A stretch of 64,000 nt of DNA from Streptomyces sp. YS415 (GTDB lineage Bacteria > Actinomycetota > Actinomycetes > Streptomycetales > Streptomycetaceae), in assembly GCF_023544665.1 (NCBI RefSeq), contig NZ_JAMJFL010000022.1, positions 1 through 64,000 of the forward strand, given 5' to 3'. This document shows, piece by piece, positions 50,432-58,866 of the stretch; positions within the stretch are counted from its first letter, which is position 1, and every line of letters begins with the position of its first letter. The notes under the pieces are model-generated. The model was given only the letters and a program-made list of their open reading frames with translations. It was not told the DNA's origin and did no database searches. The translations under genes were made by a program, and so were the position numbers.

Positions 50432-51361
50432 ATGCAGACCCTTTACCGCAGACTGCTCCAGCTGATGCCCCGTCTCGGCTTGCGGGTGACGGATGTGGCC
50501 CCGGGGACCGCGCTGGTCTCGCGGCGCGGCCGGTACACGGTGAAATCCCTGGACAAGGACACCTGGCTGGTCCTGCGCGGCGCCCCGCGCGCCTGGACCA
50601 CCGTCCCGCTGGGCGAGAGCGGGGCCCGGCTCGTCCTCGGCGAGACATCCGCGGCGGACGAGCGCAAGCTCCAGATGGCGGCGGCCGAATACCTGTGCAC
50701 CCAGCACGTCACCGCGATGTTCGACCTGTACGGCGTGAACTGCGTGCTGGACGTGGGCGCCAACAACGGCCAGTACGCCAAGAGGCTGCGCAAGCACGGC
50801 TACCGGGGCCGGATCGTGTCCTTCGAACCGACCTCGGAGGCCTTCGCCAAGCTGAGCAAGGCCGCCGAACACGATCCGAAGTGGCAGGTGCACCACTGCG
50901 GCCTGGGCCGCGAGGACACCACGGCCGAGATCCACGTCGGCTGGAACACCATGAACTCCCTGCTCCCGGCCAGCGACTACGGCCGCGACCGCTACAAACG
51001 CTTCCGCACCACCCGCACCGAGGAGATCCGCATCCGGCGCCTGGACGCCGTACTCGACGAGGCCCTCGACGGCATCGACGACCCGCGGCCCTTCCTGAAG
51101 ATGGACACCCAGGGCTACGACCTGGAGGTGTACGCCGGCGCCGGGGAACGGATCGCCGACTTCGCGGGCCTGCAGTCGGAGGTCGCCATGCTGCGCCTGT
51201 ACGAGGGCAGCCCGCCGATGAGCGAGTCCGTCGCCGCGTACGAGGACGGCGGTTTCGAGATCACCGGCATGTACCCGGTGACCCGCGAGGCGGCCACCGG
51301 GCGGGTGGTGGAGTTCGACTGCGTGATGATGCGGGCGAAGGCGGCGCCCGAGACCACCTAG
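50432..51361 (+). CDS. FkbM-family SAM-dependent methyltransferase
   Basis: A 309-residue methyltransferase of the FkbM family. It has the SAM motif VLDVGANNGQYAKRLR near residue 106, the acidic strand IVSFEPTSEAF, and LKMDTQGYDLEVYAG, a characteristic FkbM segment. FkbM-type enzymes methylate hydroxyls of sugars and polyketides. The N-terminal roughly 90 residues are not part of the catalytic fold and look like a separate helical extension. ATG 50432 follows a weak AGGGTGGG. The gene stands alone between a zinc-ribbon gene and an AraC regulator; its substrate is unknown. Confidence 0.88.
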   Translation: MQTLYRRLLQLMPRLGLRVTDVAPGTALVSRRGRYTVKSLDKDTWLVLRGAPRAWTTVPLGESGARLVLGETSAADERKLQMAAAEYLCTQHVTAMFDLYGVNCVLDVGANNGQYAKRLRKHGYRGRIVSFEPTSEAFAKLSKAAEHDPKWQVHHCGLGREDTTAEIHVGWNTMNSLLPASDYGRDRYKRFRTTRTEEIRIRRLDAVLDEALDGIDDPRPFLKMDTQGYDLEVYAGAGERIADFAGLQSEVAMLRLYEGSPPMSESVAAYEDGGFEITGMYPVTREAATGRVVEFDCVMMRAKAAPETT

Positions 51362-51379
51362 GCCCTCGTCCGGCCGCCC

Positions 51380-52324
51380 TCAGCCGTGCTGCGCGCGGAA
51401 GGTCCGCCGATAGGTGTCCGGGGGCACTCCGAGGGTGCGGTGGAAGTGGCGGCGCAAGGTGGTGGCGGTGCCCATGCCGGTGGCGGTCGCGATGGCGTCG
51501 ACGCTGTCGTCGGTGGTCTCCAGCAGCTCCTGGGCGCGGCGGAGGCGCTGGTTGAGCAGCCACTGCAGCGGGGTGGTGCCGGTCGCCGCCCGGAAGTGGC
51601 GGCCCAGGGTGCGGGAACTGGTCCGGGCCCGGCGGGCCAGGTCCTCCACGGTCAGCGGCTGATCGAGGCGTGCCATCACCCAGGGCAGCAGGGCGGCGAG
51701 CGGATGGTCGTCCCGGGCGGGCACCGGGGTGGTGACGAACTGCGCCTGGCCGCCGGCCCGGTGCGGGGGCACGACCAGCCGGCGGGCGACGGTGTTGGCG
51801 ACGGCGGAGCCGCGGTCCTGCCGGACCAGGTGCAGGCACAGGTCCAGGGCGGCGGCCTTCCCGGCCGAGGTGAGCACGCTGCCGTTGTCGACGTAGAGCA
51901 CGTCCGGGTCGACCTCCACCCGGGGATGGCGGGCGGCCAGCGCGTCGGTGTGCGCCCAGTGCGTCGTCGCGCGTCTGCCGTCCAGCAGGCCCGCGGCGGC
52001 CAGCACGAACGCCCCGGTGCACAGGGAGGCGACCCGGCTGCCCGCCTCGTGCGCCGCGCGGACCGCGTCGACCAGTTCGGCGGGCGGCTCGACGTCGATG
52101 TCCGCCCAGCCGGGCACGATCACGGTGTCGGCCTCCCGGAGCCGGTCGAGCCCGTGGTCGGGCTCCAGCCGGAACCGGCCGACCCGCACCGCGCCGGGTC
52201 CGCACACGGCCACGTCGTACCAGGGTCCCGGGACCGCGTCCGGGGCGTCGCCGAACACCTCCTGGGCTACGGCCAGTTCGAAGTGCAGCATCCCGTCGGT
52301 GACGGCGAACGCGACTGATCTCAT
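51380..52324 (-). CDS. GlxA-type AraC-family regulator with DJ-1/PfpI domain
   Basis: A 314-residue regulator. The N-terminal half is a DJ-1/PfpI (glutamine amidotransferase-like) sensor domain with VASLCTGAFVLAAAGLLDG around the nucleophile-elbow Cys. The C-terminal half has two AraC helix-turn-helix motifs (TSSRTLGRHFRAATGTTPLQ and TATTLRRHFHRTLGVPPDTY). The start is ATG 52324. It is divergent from the saccharopine dehydrogenase-like gene, a likely target. The ligand is unknown; members often respond to quaternary amines or aldehydes. Confidence 0.92.
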   Translation of the reverse strand: MRSVAFAVTDGMLHFELAVAQEVFGDAPDAVPGPWYDVAVCGPGAVRVGRFRLEPDHGLDRLREADTVIVPGWADIDVEPPAELVDAVRAAHEAGSRVASLCTGAFVLAAAGLLDGRRATTHWAHTDALAARHPRVEVDPDVLYVDNGSVLTSAGKAAALDLCLHLVRQDRGSAVANTVARRLVVPPHRAGGQAQFVTTPVPARDDHPLAALLPWVMARLDQPLTVEDLARRARTSSRTLGRHFRAATGTTPLQWLLNQRLRRAQELLETTDDSVDAIATATGMGTATTLRRHFHRTLGVPPDTYRRTFRAQHG

Positions 52325-52424
52325 GTCCGTAATTGTATGGGCAGTGTCGTTCCGGACACTCACGGTGGGGCGCCCGTCCTTGCCAGGATGATCTCAACGG
52401 AACGGACGAGGACGGGGAGAGATC

Positions 52425-53444
52425 ATGGGACAGCGGGTTGCGGTGTTCGGCGCGTACGGGCACACCGGGCGGTTCGTGGTGGCGGAACTGCTGGAGCGCG
52501 GGTTCGTGCCGGTGCTGTCCGGGCGGGACGCCGACAAGCTGCGGGCGTCGGCCGCGCCGGGCCTGGAGGTCCGTCCGGCGTCCGTCGACGACGCGGCCTC
52601 GCTGGACCGCGCGCTGGCCGGGACGGCGGCCGTGATCAATGCCGCCGGGCCCTTCGCGACGACCGCCGCGCCGGTCATCGAGGCGGCGCTGCGGGCCGGG
52701 ATCCCGTACGTGGACGTGGCGGCCGAGATCGAGGCGAACGACGACACGTTCACGCACTTCGGCGAGCGCGCCCGGGCGGCGGGCACGCTGGTCGTCCCCG
52801 CGATGGCCTTCTACGGGGGACTCGGCGACCTGCTCGTCACCGCGGCGATGGGTGACTGGACGAGCGCCGACGAGGCGCACATCGCGTACGGCCTGAACGG
52901 CTGGCACCCCACCGCCGGGACGCGGATCGCGGGCGAGGTGTCCCGGGAGCGGCGCGGGGGCCGCCGGGTCCGCTTCAGCAAGGGGCGCCTGGAGTACCAC
53001 GACGACGCGACGACCGTCGTGGACTGGCCGTTCCCCGAGCCGCTGGGCGAGCGTCCGGTCGTCGCCGAGTTCACGATGGCCGACGTCGTCACCGTCCCCA
53101 GCCATCTGACCGTGCCGGAGGTGCGGACCTACATGACGACCGAGGCGGCCACGGACATCGCGACCCCGGACACGCCCGCCCCGACCGCCTCCGACGAGCG
53201 GGGACGCTCCGACCAGACCTTCCTCGTCGACGTCGTCGTCCGCTCGGCGGGCCGCGAACGCCGGGCGGTGGCCCGCGGCCGGGACATCTACGCGGTCACC
53301 GCCCCCCTCGCCGTGGAGGCGGTGCGCCGGATCCTCACCGGGCGGACGAGGACGCTCGGCGTCGCCTCGGCCGGGGCGGCCTTCGACGCGGCGGACTTCC
53401 TCGCCTCGCTGTCGGAGCACGTGTCCGTGGAGGTGACCCGGTAG
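52425..53444 (+). CDS. Saccharopine dehydrogenase-like NAD(P)-binding protein
   Basis: A 339-residue protein with an N-terminal Rossmann fold (VAVFGAYGHTGRFVVAELLE) and the ATVINAAGPF-like segment AAVINAAGPFATT, typical of the saccharopine dehydrogenase/trans-acting enoyl reductase group. No lysine pathway genes are nearby, so the name reflects the fold rather than a proven reaction. ATG 52425 follows GGGGAGAG. It is divergent from the GlxA-type regulator and convergent with a small protein gene 15 bases away. Confidence 0.85.
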   Translation: MGQRVAVFGAYGHTGRFVVAELLERGFVPVLSGRDADKLRASAAPGLEVRPASVDDAASLDRALAGTAAVINAAGPFATTAAPVIEAALRAGIPYVDVAAEIEANDDTFTHFGERARAAGTLVVPAMAFYGGLGDLLVTAAMGDWTSADEAHIAYGLNGWHPTAGTRIAGEVSRERRGGRRVRFSKGRLEYHDDATTVVDWPFPEPLGERPVVAEFTMADVVTVPSHLTVPEVRTYMTTEAATDIATPDTPAPTASDERGRSDQTFLVDVVVRSAGRERRAVARGRDIYAVTAPLAVEAVRRILTGRTRTLGVASAGAAFDAADFLASLSEHVSVEVTR

Positions 53445-53459
53445 GAGTGGGCCGCGGGG

Positions 53460-53819
53460 TCAACGCCGGAACTCGTGCACGACCTCGATCGTGCCGACGA
53501 TGTGGGCGTTGAACTCGTCGAGGTCCTCGGCCGGTACCCACAGCTCCAGGATCGTCTCGCCGCCCGCCTGCTGCACCGGGTAGCGGCTGACGAACCCGGA
53601 CTCGACCTCGAAACGGGTCACGAAGCCGGCGCCGCTGTGCTTGACGTTCCAGTCCCGGGCGATCCGCACCGCGTAGTCCTCGTTGAGCACCGGGTAGAAG
53701 ATCGGCTGCTCCGGCAGCCGCGGCGGCCAGGCCCGCCACTCCAGCTCCCGGACCAGGGCCAGCTCCTCGGGCCCGGTGGGGCGCCAGAGGGTCGTCGTCA
53801 CGGGCCGGCGGCTGCTCAT
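53460..53819 (-). CDS. Small conserved protein, 'ADP-ribosylation/crystallin J1' type of unknown function
   Basis: A 119-residue protein of a conserved actinobacterial family usually labelled ADP-ribosylation/crystallin J1, although it is far too short to be a full crystallin J1 enzyme. Typical pieces are TLWRPTGPEELALV, PPRLPEQPIFYPVLNEDYA and ETILELWVPAEDLDEFN. The start at ATG 53819 follows GAGAGAG. Function is unknown. It converges with the saccharopine dehydrogenase-like gene. The family memory is moderate; no active site can be pointed to. Confidence 0.75.
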   Translation of the reverse strand: MSSRRPVTTTLWRPTGPEELALVRELEWRAWPPRLPEQPIFYPVLNEDYAVRIARDWNVKHSGAGFVTRFEVESGFVSRYPVQQAGGETILELWVPAEDLDEFNAHIVGTIEVVHEFRR

Positions 53820-53930
53820 CGGATCGGTCTCTCTCTTCGTGGCTGGAGCCTGACCGTAGCGGCGGAGCGCGGCGGGGCGCCATCGGCTTTTCCGCAGGCG
53901 CCCGCCGCGCGCAGTACTTGCGGGTGAGAT

Positions 53931-53950
53931 AATTGCGCACGACGGCAATT
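53931..53950. promoter_or_regulatory. Candidate MarR operator
   Basis: AATTGC (53931-53936) and GCAATT (53945-53950) form an inverted repeat with an eight-base spacer, in an AT-rich stretch 55 bases before the MarR-type gene. It probably overlaps that gene's promoter. Confidence 0.55.
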
Positions 53951-54004
53951 TCGCGGATGGCATATCCTGGGGGCAGTCACACCAGGACGGAGGAGCCAGG
54001 CCCC

Positions 54005-54463
54005 ATGACCGCCACAGACCCCGCACTCACCGCCCTTGCCCAGGGCTGGTGCGCGCTCTCCCTGCTGCACGGGCGGATCGAGGCCCACATCGAGCGTGCC
54101 CTGCAGTCCGGGCACGACCTCAGTGTGCGCGAGTACTCGCTGCTCGACGTCCTCAGCCGGCAGCACTCCGGCGAGGGCGGCCATCTCCAGATGAAGCAGG
54201 TCGCCGACGCCGTCGTGCTCAGCCAGAGCGCCACCACCCGGCTGGTGACCCGCCTGGAGGACCGCGGCCTGCTCTCCCGCTACCTCTGCCCCACCGACCG
54301 CCGCGGCATCTACACCGACGTCACGGAAGCCGGTCTCAAGCTGCTCGAAGAGGCCCGCCCCACCAACGAGTCCGCCCTGCGCGAGGCCCTCGACGAGGCG
54401 GCCCTGAACCCCGAACTCGCCCCGCTGGTCAAGGCCGTGGAGACCCTGCGCGTCCCCGCCTGA
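54005..54463 (+). CDS. MarR-family transcriptional regulator
   Basis: A 152-residue MarR regulator with LSVREYSLLDVLSRQ, recognition helix region ADAVVLSQSATTRLVTRLED and wing RYLCPTDRRGIYTDVTEAG. ATG 54005 is preceded by GGAGGAG. A clear inverted repeat lies upstream at 53931. It ends six bases before the convergent kinase-like gene. The target genes are not evident; autoregulation is likely. Confidence 0.92.
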   Translation: MTATDPALTALAQGWCALSLLHGRIEAHIERALQSGHDLSVREYSLLDVLSRQHSGEGGHLQMKQVADAVVLSQSATTRLVTRLEDRGLLSRYLCPTDRRGIYTDVTEAGLKLLEEARPTNESALREALDEAALNPELAPLVKAVETLRVPA

Positions 54464-54468
54464 CCAGG

Positions 54469-55338
54469 TCAGCGCGTCAGCGCCGACCGTGCCGCCGCCA
54501 GCGCCTGTTCCGCGTAGCCCCGGCCGAACAGGACCGCGTGGACCAGCAGCGGGAAGAGCTGGTGCAGGGCGATCCGGTCGGGCCAGTCGTCGCTGAGCGG
54601 TGCCGCCCGCCGGTAGCCGTCCAGGAGGCGGTCCAGGTGGGGGCAGCCGAAGAGGTGGAGCATCGCCAGGTCCGTCTCGCGGTGGCCGCCGTGCGCGGCC
54701 GGGTCGATCAGCCAGGCGTGCCCGTCGGCGCCCCACAGGACGTTGCCGTTCCACAGGTCGCCGTGGAGCCGGGCCGGAGGCTCCGCGGGGCCCGCCAGTT
54801 CGGGCAGCCGGGCGCAGACCCGCTCGAACTCCGTCGCCTCGGCGGCATCCAGCGTGCCGCCGTCGACCGCCCGGCGCACATACGGCAGCACCCGGTACTC
54901 GGCGTACCAGCGCGGCCAGTCCGTGCCGTCGACGTTCTCCATCGGGGCCAGGCCGATGTAGGCGTCCCTCGGGCCGCCGGGCGGCGGCGCCCCGAACGCC
55001 AGGGCTCCCGCGGCGTGCAACGCGGCCAGCTCGCGGCCCAGTCGCTCCGCCGCCTCGGGACTCGGGCGACCCACCGGGACGCGGTCCGTCACCAGCCACT
55101 CCTCGTCGTGTCCGTGCACGGCCGGCGTCCGGACCGTGCCGGAGTCCCTCAGCCAGCGCAGCCCCGCCGCCTCGGCCCGGGTCGCACCGGGCCCGCCGTC
55201 GCCGCGCTTCACCATCACCACCCGCCCGCCGTCGAGGGCGACTTCGGCCAGCGTGCCGGACAGACGCCGCGTGCCGAGCACGGCACCGCCGGTGAAGCGG
55301 GCCGCCACGGCGGCCTCCTGCTCCTGTGGATCCCTCAT
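54469..55338 (-). CDS. Fructosamine kinase-family protein
   Basis: A 289-residue kinase-like protein of the fructosamine-3-kinase/aminoglycoside phosphotransferase fold. The catalytic loop ARLHGDLWNGNVLWG with the HGD...N motif and the metal Asp in AWLIDPAAHGGHRETDLAM are present. Such bacterial enzymes repair glycated protein lysines. The N-terminal lysine strand is VVMVKRGDGG. ATG 55338 is the probable start. It reads leftward and converges with the MarR gene. Confidence 0.9.
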   Translation of the reverse strand: MRDPQEQEAAVAARFTGGAVLGTRRLSGTLAEVALDGGRVVMVKRGDGGPGATRAEAAGLRWLRDSGTVRTPAVHGHDEEWLVTDRVPVGRPSPEAAERLGRELAALHAAGALAFGAPPPGGPRDAYIGLAPMENVDGTDWPRWYAEYRVLPYVRRAVDGGTLDAAEATEFERVCARLPELAGPAEPPARLHGDLWNGNVLWGADGHAWLIDPAAHGGHRETDLAMLHLFGCPHLDRLLDGYRRAAPLSDDWPDRIALHQLFPLLVHAVLFGRGYAEQALAAARSALTR

Positions 55339-55385
55339 GACGGCAGCGTAGGCCGCCGCGCCGTCGGCCAGGGCTTGCCGAGCGG

Positions 55386-56003
55386 TCAGAGGGCAGCGAG
55401 CAGATCGTCGAGCGGGGCGGGAACGCGGTCGGGCTCCAGGGCCTCGACGAGAACCCGGCCGTAGTGGATCTTGCGCCCCTTCTTCGTGCCGAAGAAGCGC
55501 CTGAGCTGCTGCTGGGGGGCGCGGCCCTGCTGGGCGGGCTGGCGCAGGAACGTCCGCAGGGGGCGCGCGTCGCCTTCCGCGTGGACGAGTTCTTCGATCC
55601 GGGACACGCCCAGCGCGCGGATCAGCTCGTCCTCCAGGTCCGCCGCGCAGACGAAGAAGTCCCGCTCCGCCGCGCCCGCCCGGACGAAACCGCGGGCGTA
55701 GTAGGGGCGTTCCGCCTCGTCGCACAGGCCCGTGAGGCGCAGGCCCAGGCCGGGTGCGCCGAGGAGCTGGGCATAGCGGCCGACGCTCATCGCGCCGCCC
55801 ATGGACAGGACGCAGACACCGTCCTCGGCCAGGTTCCGCCCGCGGCGCTCCGCCAGCGCGTCGACGGCCGCGACGTCACTGAGCCCTTCGAGCAGGACGA
55901 CCGTCCGGATGGGGTGCCGCGCGGCCAGTTCGTGCGCGGGTCCGGCCGGGCCGCCCGCCGCCCATTCGGTGACCGCGTCCCGGAACGCTCCCATGTCCGC
56001 CAT
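55386..56003 (-). CDS. OLD-type TOPRIM domain protein without ATPase
   Basis: A 205-residue protein. Its N-terminal half matches the TOPRIM domain of OLD-family nucleases: VVLLEGLSDVAAVDAL with the conserved Glu, a glycine turn LSMGGAMS, and the acidic GLCDEAERPYY. The C-terminal half carries an FGTKKGRKIHYGRVLV segment seen in this family. OLD nucleases normally have an N-terminal ATPase; here it is absent and no partner ATPase lies next to it. A DNA-processing or defence role is possible but unproven. ATG 56003 is the chosen start; ATG 55994 is possible. Confidence 0.75.
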   Translation of the reverse strand: MADMGAFRDAVTEWAAGGPAGPAHELAARHPIRTVVLLEGLSDVAAVDALAERRGRNLAEDGVCVLSMGGAMSVGRYAQLLGAPGLGLRLTGLCDEAERPYYARGFVRAGAAERDFFVCAADLEDELIRALGVSRIEELVHAEGDARPLRTFLRQPAQQGRAPQQQLRRFFGTKKGRKIHYGRVLVEALEPDRVPAPLDDLLAAL

Positions 56004-56143
56004 GAGGCGAGTCTCGGCCAGTTCCGGCCCCGGAGCCAGGCATTTTTCGCCCCGCACCGATCGGGCAGGACGCGTTCGGCGACGTACGCACCGCCGCCGA
56101 ACACCCCCACACCCGAGCAGGGACTGCGCAATGGGCTTTGGCC

Positions 56144-57007
56144 CTACGGCAGTTTCACGAACGGCGACAGGAAGGAGCGTGCCCCCGGCGTGTCCAGACG
56201 GTACGTCACATTCGTCGCGTAGCACGGGCCGTCACCGGTGATGGTGGTGGCCGCCAGGATCCTCTTCCCCTGCAGGGTGACGAAGTTGGGGCCGCCGGAG
56301 TCGCCGTAGCAGGCGCCGCCGTTGCCCTGGGGCGCGGTCATGCCCAGGCGGACCCAGGAGGGGTTCAGGGCGTTGAAGGTGACGGGCGCCTTCATCCGCA
56401 CGCCGCCGCCCGGATGGGTGTGGCCGCCCGGTCCGCGCACGGCCTCCTGCGTGCCGTACCCGGCGACGACCCAGTCGGCCGAGTTCAGGTCCCCCGTGCC
56501 GAGCTGGTTCGCGGTGGGCAGGGCGGCGGGCGTGTAGCTCCAGCGGGCCGCCATCCTCGCCGCGGGCACCTCGACCACGGAGATGTCCCGGGTGTCGGAC
56601 GCGGGGCCCGGATAGCCGGGGTGGTTGTGGGCGGTGCCCTCGACGGCGACGGCGTTCGCCTGCGCGGCCGGGTCGCCCGGGTACTTCGCGGCGGCGGCGT
56701 CGAGCCCGGCCTGCACGTCCTGGTCCAGGGACACGTAGAAGCGCACGTTGTCCGGCCAGTCGGTGGTGCAGTGCGCTGCCGTCAGGAAGGTGTTCGTGTC
56801 GATCATGGTTCCGGAGCAGACCCAGTCGACCCGGTCCGGGGTGGTGGGGTCGTCGTCGTTGTCCCACGTCGCGACGAGCGCGCCGACCTCGGTGCGCTCG
56901 GGTGCGGGCGTCGCGTTGTAGGAGTTGATGGCCGAGGACGGCAGTGCGGTGGTGAGCACGGCCGCACAGGCCGCCGCGGTGACGGCGGTGGCACGGATCG
57001 CTGACAA
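56144..57007 (-). CDS. Secreted trypsin-like serine protease
   Basis: A roughly 287-residue secreted protease. The catalytic triad is visible: FLTAAHCTTDW (His), TRDISVVEVP (Asp) and GACYGDSGGPNF (Ser). An N-terminal signal peptide (AVTAAACAAVLTTALPSS) precedes the mature part. The start is probably the TTG at 57007 with an AAGAGG site 8 bases before; an ATG-initiated frame from 57106 lacks a ribosome site. It contains an extra insertion rich in Asp and Ala after the His loop. Substrate specificity was not assigned. Confidence 0.88.
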   Translation of the reverse strand: MSAIRATAVTAAACAAVLTTALPSSAINSYNATPAPERTEVGALVATWDNDDDPTTPDRVDWVCSGTMIDTNTFLTAAHCTTDWPDNVRFYVSLDQDVQAGLDAAAAKYPGDPAAQANAVAVEGTAHNHPGYPGPASDTRDISVVEVPAARMAARWSYTPAALPTANQLGTGDLNSADWVVAGYGTQEAVRGPGGHTHPGGGVRMKAPVTFNALNPSWVRLGMTAPQGNGGACYGDSGGPNFVTLQGKRILAATTITGDGPCYATNVTYRLDTPGARSFLSPFVKLP

Positions 57008-57140
57008 AAGAACTACCTCTTCTGCAGGTGGGATCAGGTGTTCTCCTGTGGGAGGTGCGCCAAGTGAAGCGCCTGAGTGAGGTGCTGGCAAGGGGCACGC
57101 GGTCATCGGCCGACGGGATCGGGCGCCCCCGCCGCCTGCT

Positions 57141-58802
57141 TCACGAGGCGCAGCAGCCGCCCGTGTCGCGCCGGCAGAAGCAGGACGACTCGATCGGTAC
57201 GTCCGCCAGAGCGGCGGCGACGCGCAACTGCTGGGCGATGATCCGTGCCTCGCCCTCCTTGCCCTGGCGCACCAGGCATTCGTGCAGGCCGTGCAGCGCC
57301 CATACGTTGCCGGGGTGCTGGCACGCCCTCGGCAGGGTGCCGTCCAGGCCGAGGTCGGCCCGGTAGACCGCCTCCGCCTCGGCGACCCGGCCCTGTTCCA
57401 GGAGGAGGGCGCCGTAGGCGTGCCGGGTGGGCTGCATCCACCCCCACGGCTCGTCGTAGGGGAGGTGGTCGTCGAGGTCGATCGAGCGTTCCAGCGCGGC
57501 GAAGGCGGCCTCGAACCGGCCCTTGCGGTACTGCAGTTCGCCCTCCAGCATGGCCGCGGCGATGGCGAGGATGTCGGCGCAGGTGTTGTTGAACAGCATG
57601 CGGGTCCCGGGGACCCTGGCCGCCGCCTCCTGGAACAGGCGCTGTTCCGTCTCGGCCTCGGGGACGCGGCCGGTGGCGGAGAGGGCGACGCCGCGGGCGT
57701 AGTGGAGCATGGCGGTCGTCATGCAGTACAGCCCGGGATCGGCGGGCAGCGGCAGCTCGAGGATCTCGGACCAGCGGCCGAAGCGGACCAGGACGTGGAC
57801 CCGCATGGCGAGGAAGGCCTCCAGCCAGTCCGCCATGGGCGGGCTCTGCACCCGCAGCAGATCCTCCGGTACGGCCGCCTCCAACTGGTCGGCGGTCTCC
57901 AGCGCGATGCGGGACTGGCCGAGGAACATGGCTCCGTAGATCCGGAAGTGGTAGTTGTGCGCGCGGTACAGGGTGTAGAAGTTCATCGCGCCGGAGCGCT
58001 TCAGGACCTTTTCGTCGGCGAGGATCGCCGTGGTGTTGTCCGAGACGACGCGCCGGTAGTCCCCGCACAGCACCTCCAGGTGGGAGGGCATGTGGTGGAG
58101 GTGTCCGGCGTCGGGGACGAGTCCGCGCAGCCGGTCGGCGGCGGTCAGCGCGACCTCGGGGGTCGGGGACATCTCCATGAGGTGGATGTACAGGTGCAGG
58201 ACGCCCGGGTGCAGTCGGCCCTGCGGTGACTCCACGACCCGCTCCAGCACCTCCCTGGCCTCGGTGGTGCGGGCGCCTTCGGCGGGCCGTCCGGTGTGCA
58301 GGTCCCACAGGTGCCAGGGCGTGAGGTTCATCAGCGCGTCGGCGTACAGGGCGGCGATGTCCGGGTCGTCCGGGGCGAGTGCGTGGACGGCGCCCATGGC
58401 GTCGGCGTAGGGGGCGTTCCACACCGAGCAGTCCTCGACGGCCTTCGCCTGGGGGTAGCGGGCGCGCAGGGCGCCGATCAGGGCCTGTTCGACGGGGGTG
58501 CAGCCGACCGCCTTGGCGTGCGCCGACTCGACGGCGTGGTGGGTGCGTTCGACGGTGCGCAGCAGGTCCCGTTCGTCGAAGAACTCCCAGGGCTTGTTGT
58601 AGTTCGGGCCGAGGGCGTAGGCGATGCCCCAGTGGGCCATGGCGCAGTCGGGGTCGGCCTCGGCGGCCTTCCGGAAGCACTCGGCGGCTTCCTCGTGGTG
58701 GAAGGCGTACGTCCAGGTCAGGCCGCGGTCGAACCAGAGCTGCGCCTCGGGCGATGCGGTGGTGACGGTCCGGCCGTGCGGGCCGAGGTCGTAGTAGTCC
58801 AC
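57141..58802 (-). CDS. Tetratricopeptide-repeat protein
   Basis: A 553-residue cytoplasmic protein composed of TPR-like helical repeats, for example FHHEEAAECFRKAAEADPDC near residue 35 and RFEAAFAALERSIDLDDHLP near residue 435. It matches a conserved family of bacterial TPR proteins that lacks an assigned role. The C terminus carries a cysteine-rich tail (SSCFCRRDTGGCCAS) that could bind a metal. The start is ATG 58802. It is a single-gene unit on the minus strand between the protease and an MFS gene. No function is proposed. Confidence 0.85.
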   Translation of the reverse strand: MDYYDLGPHGRTVTTASPEAQLWFDRGLTWTYAFHHEEAAECFRKAAEADPDCAMAHWGIAYALGPNYNKPWEFFDERDLLRTVERTHHAVESAHAKAVGCTPVEQALIGALRARYPQAKAVEDCSVWNAPYADAMGAVHALAPDDPDIAALYADALMNLTPWHLWDLHTGRPAEGARTTEAREVLERVVESPQGRLHPGVLHLYIHLMEMSPTPEVALTAADRLRGLVPDAGHLHHMPSHLEVLCGDYRRVVSDNTTAILADEKVLKRSGAMNFYTLYRAHNYHFRIYGAMFLGQSRIALETADQLEAAVPEDLLRVQSPPMADWLEAFLAMRVHVLVRFGRWSEILELPLPADPGLYCMTTAMLHYARGVALSATGRVPEAETEQRLFQEAAARVPGTRMLFNNTCADILAIAAAMLEGELQYRKGRFEAAFAALERSIDLDDHLPYDEPWGWMQPTRHAYGALLLEQGRVAEAEAVYRADLGLDGTLPRACQHPGNVWALHGLHECLVRQGKEGEARIIAQQLRVAAALADVPIESSCFCRRDTGGCCAS

Positions 58803-58866
58803 GGGTGTCTCCTGACGCCGACTCGGAGTCAGGATTCTTCCGGAGTTCCCGGCGCTCGCCCGGGAT

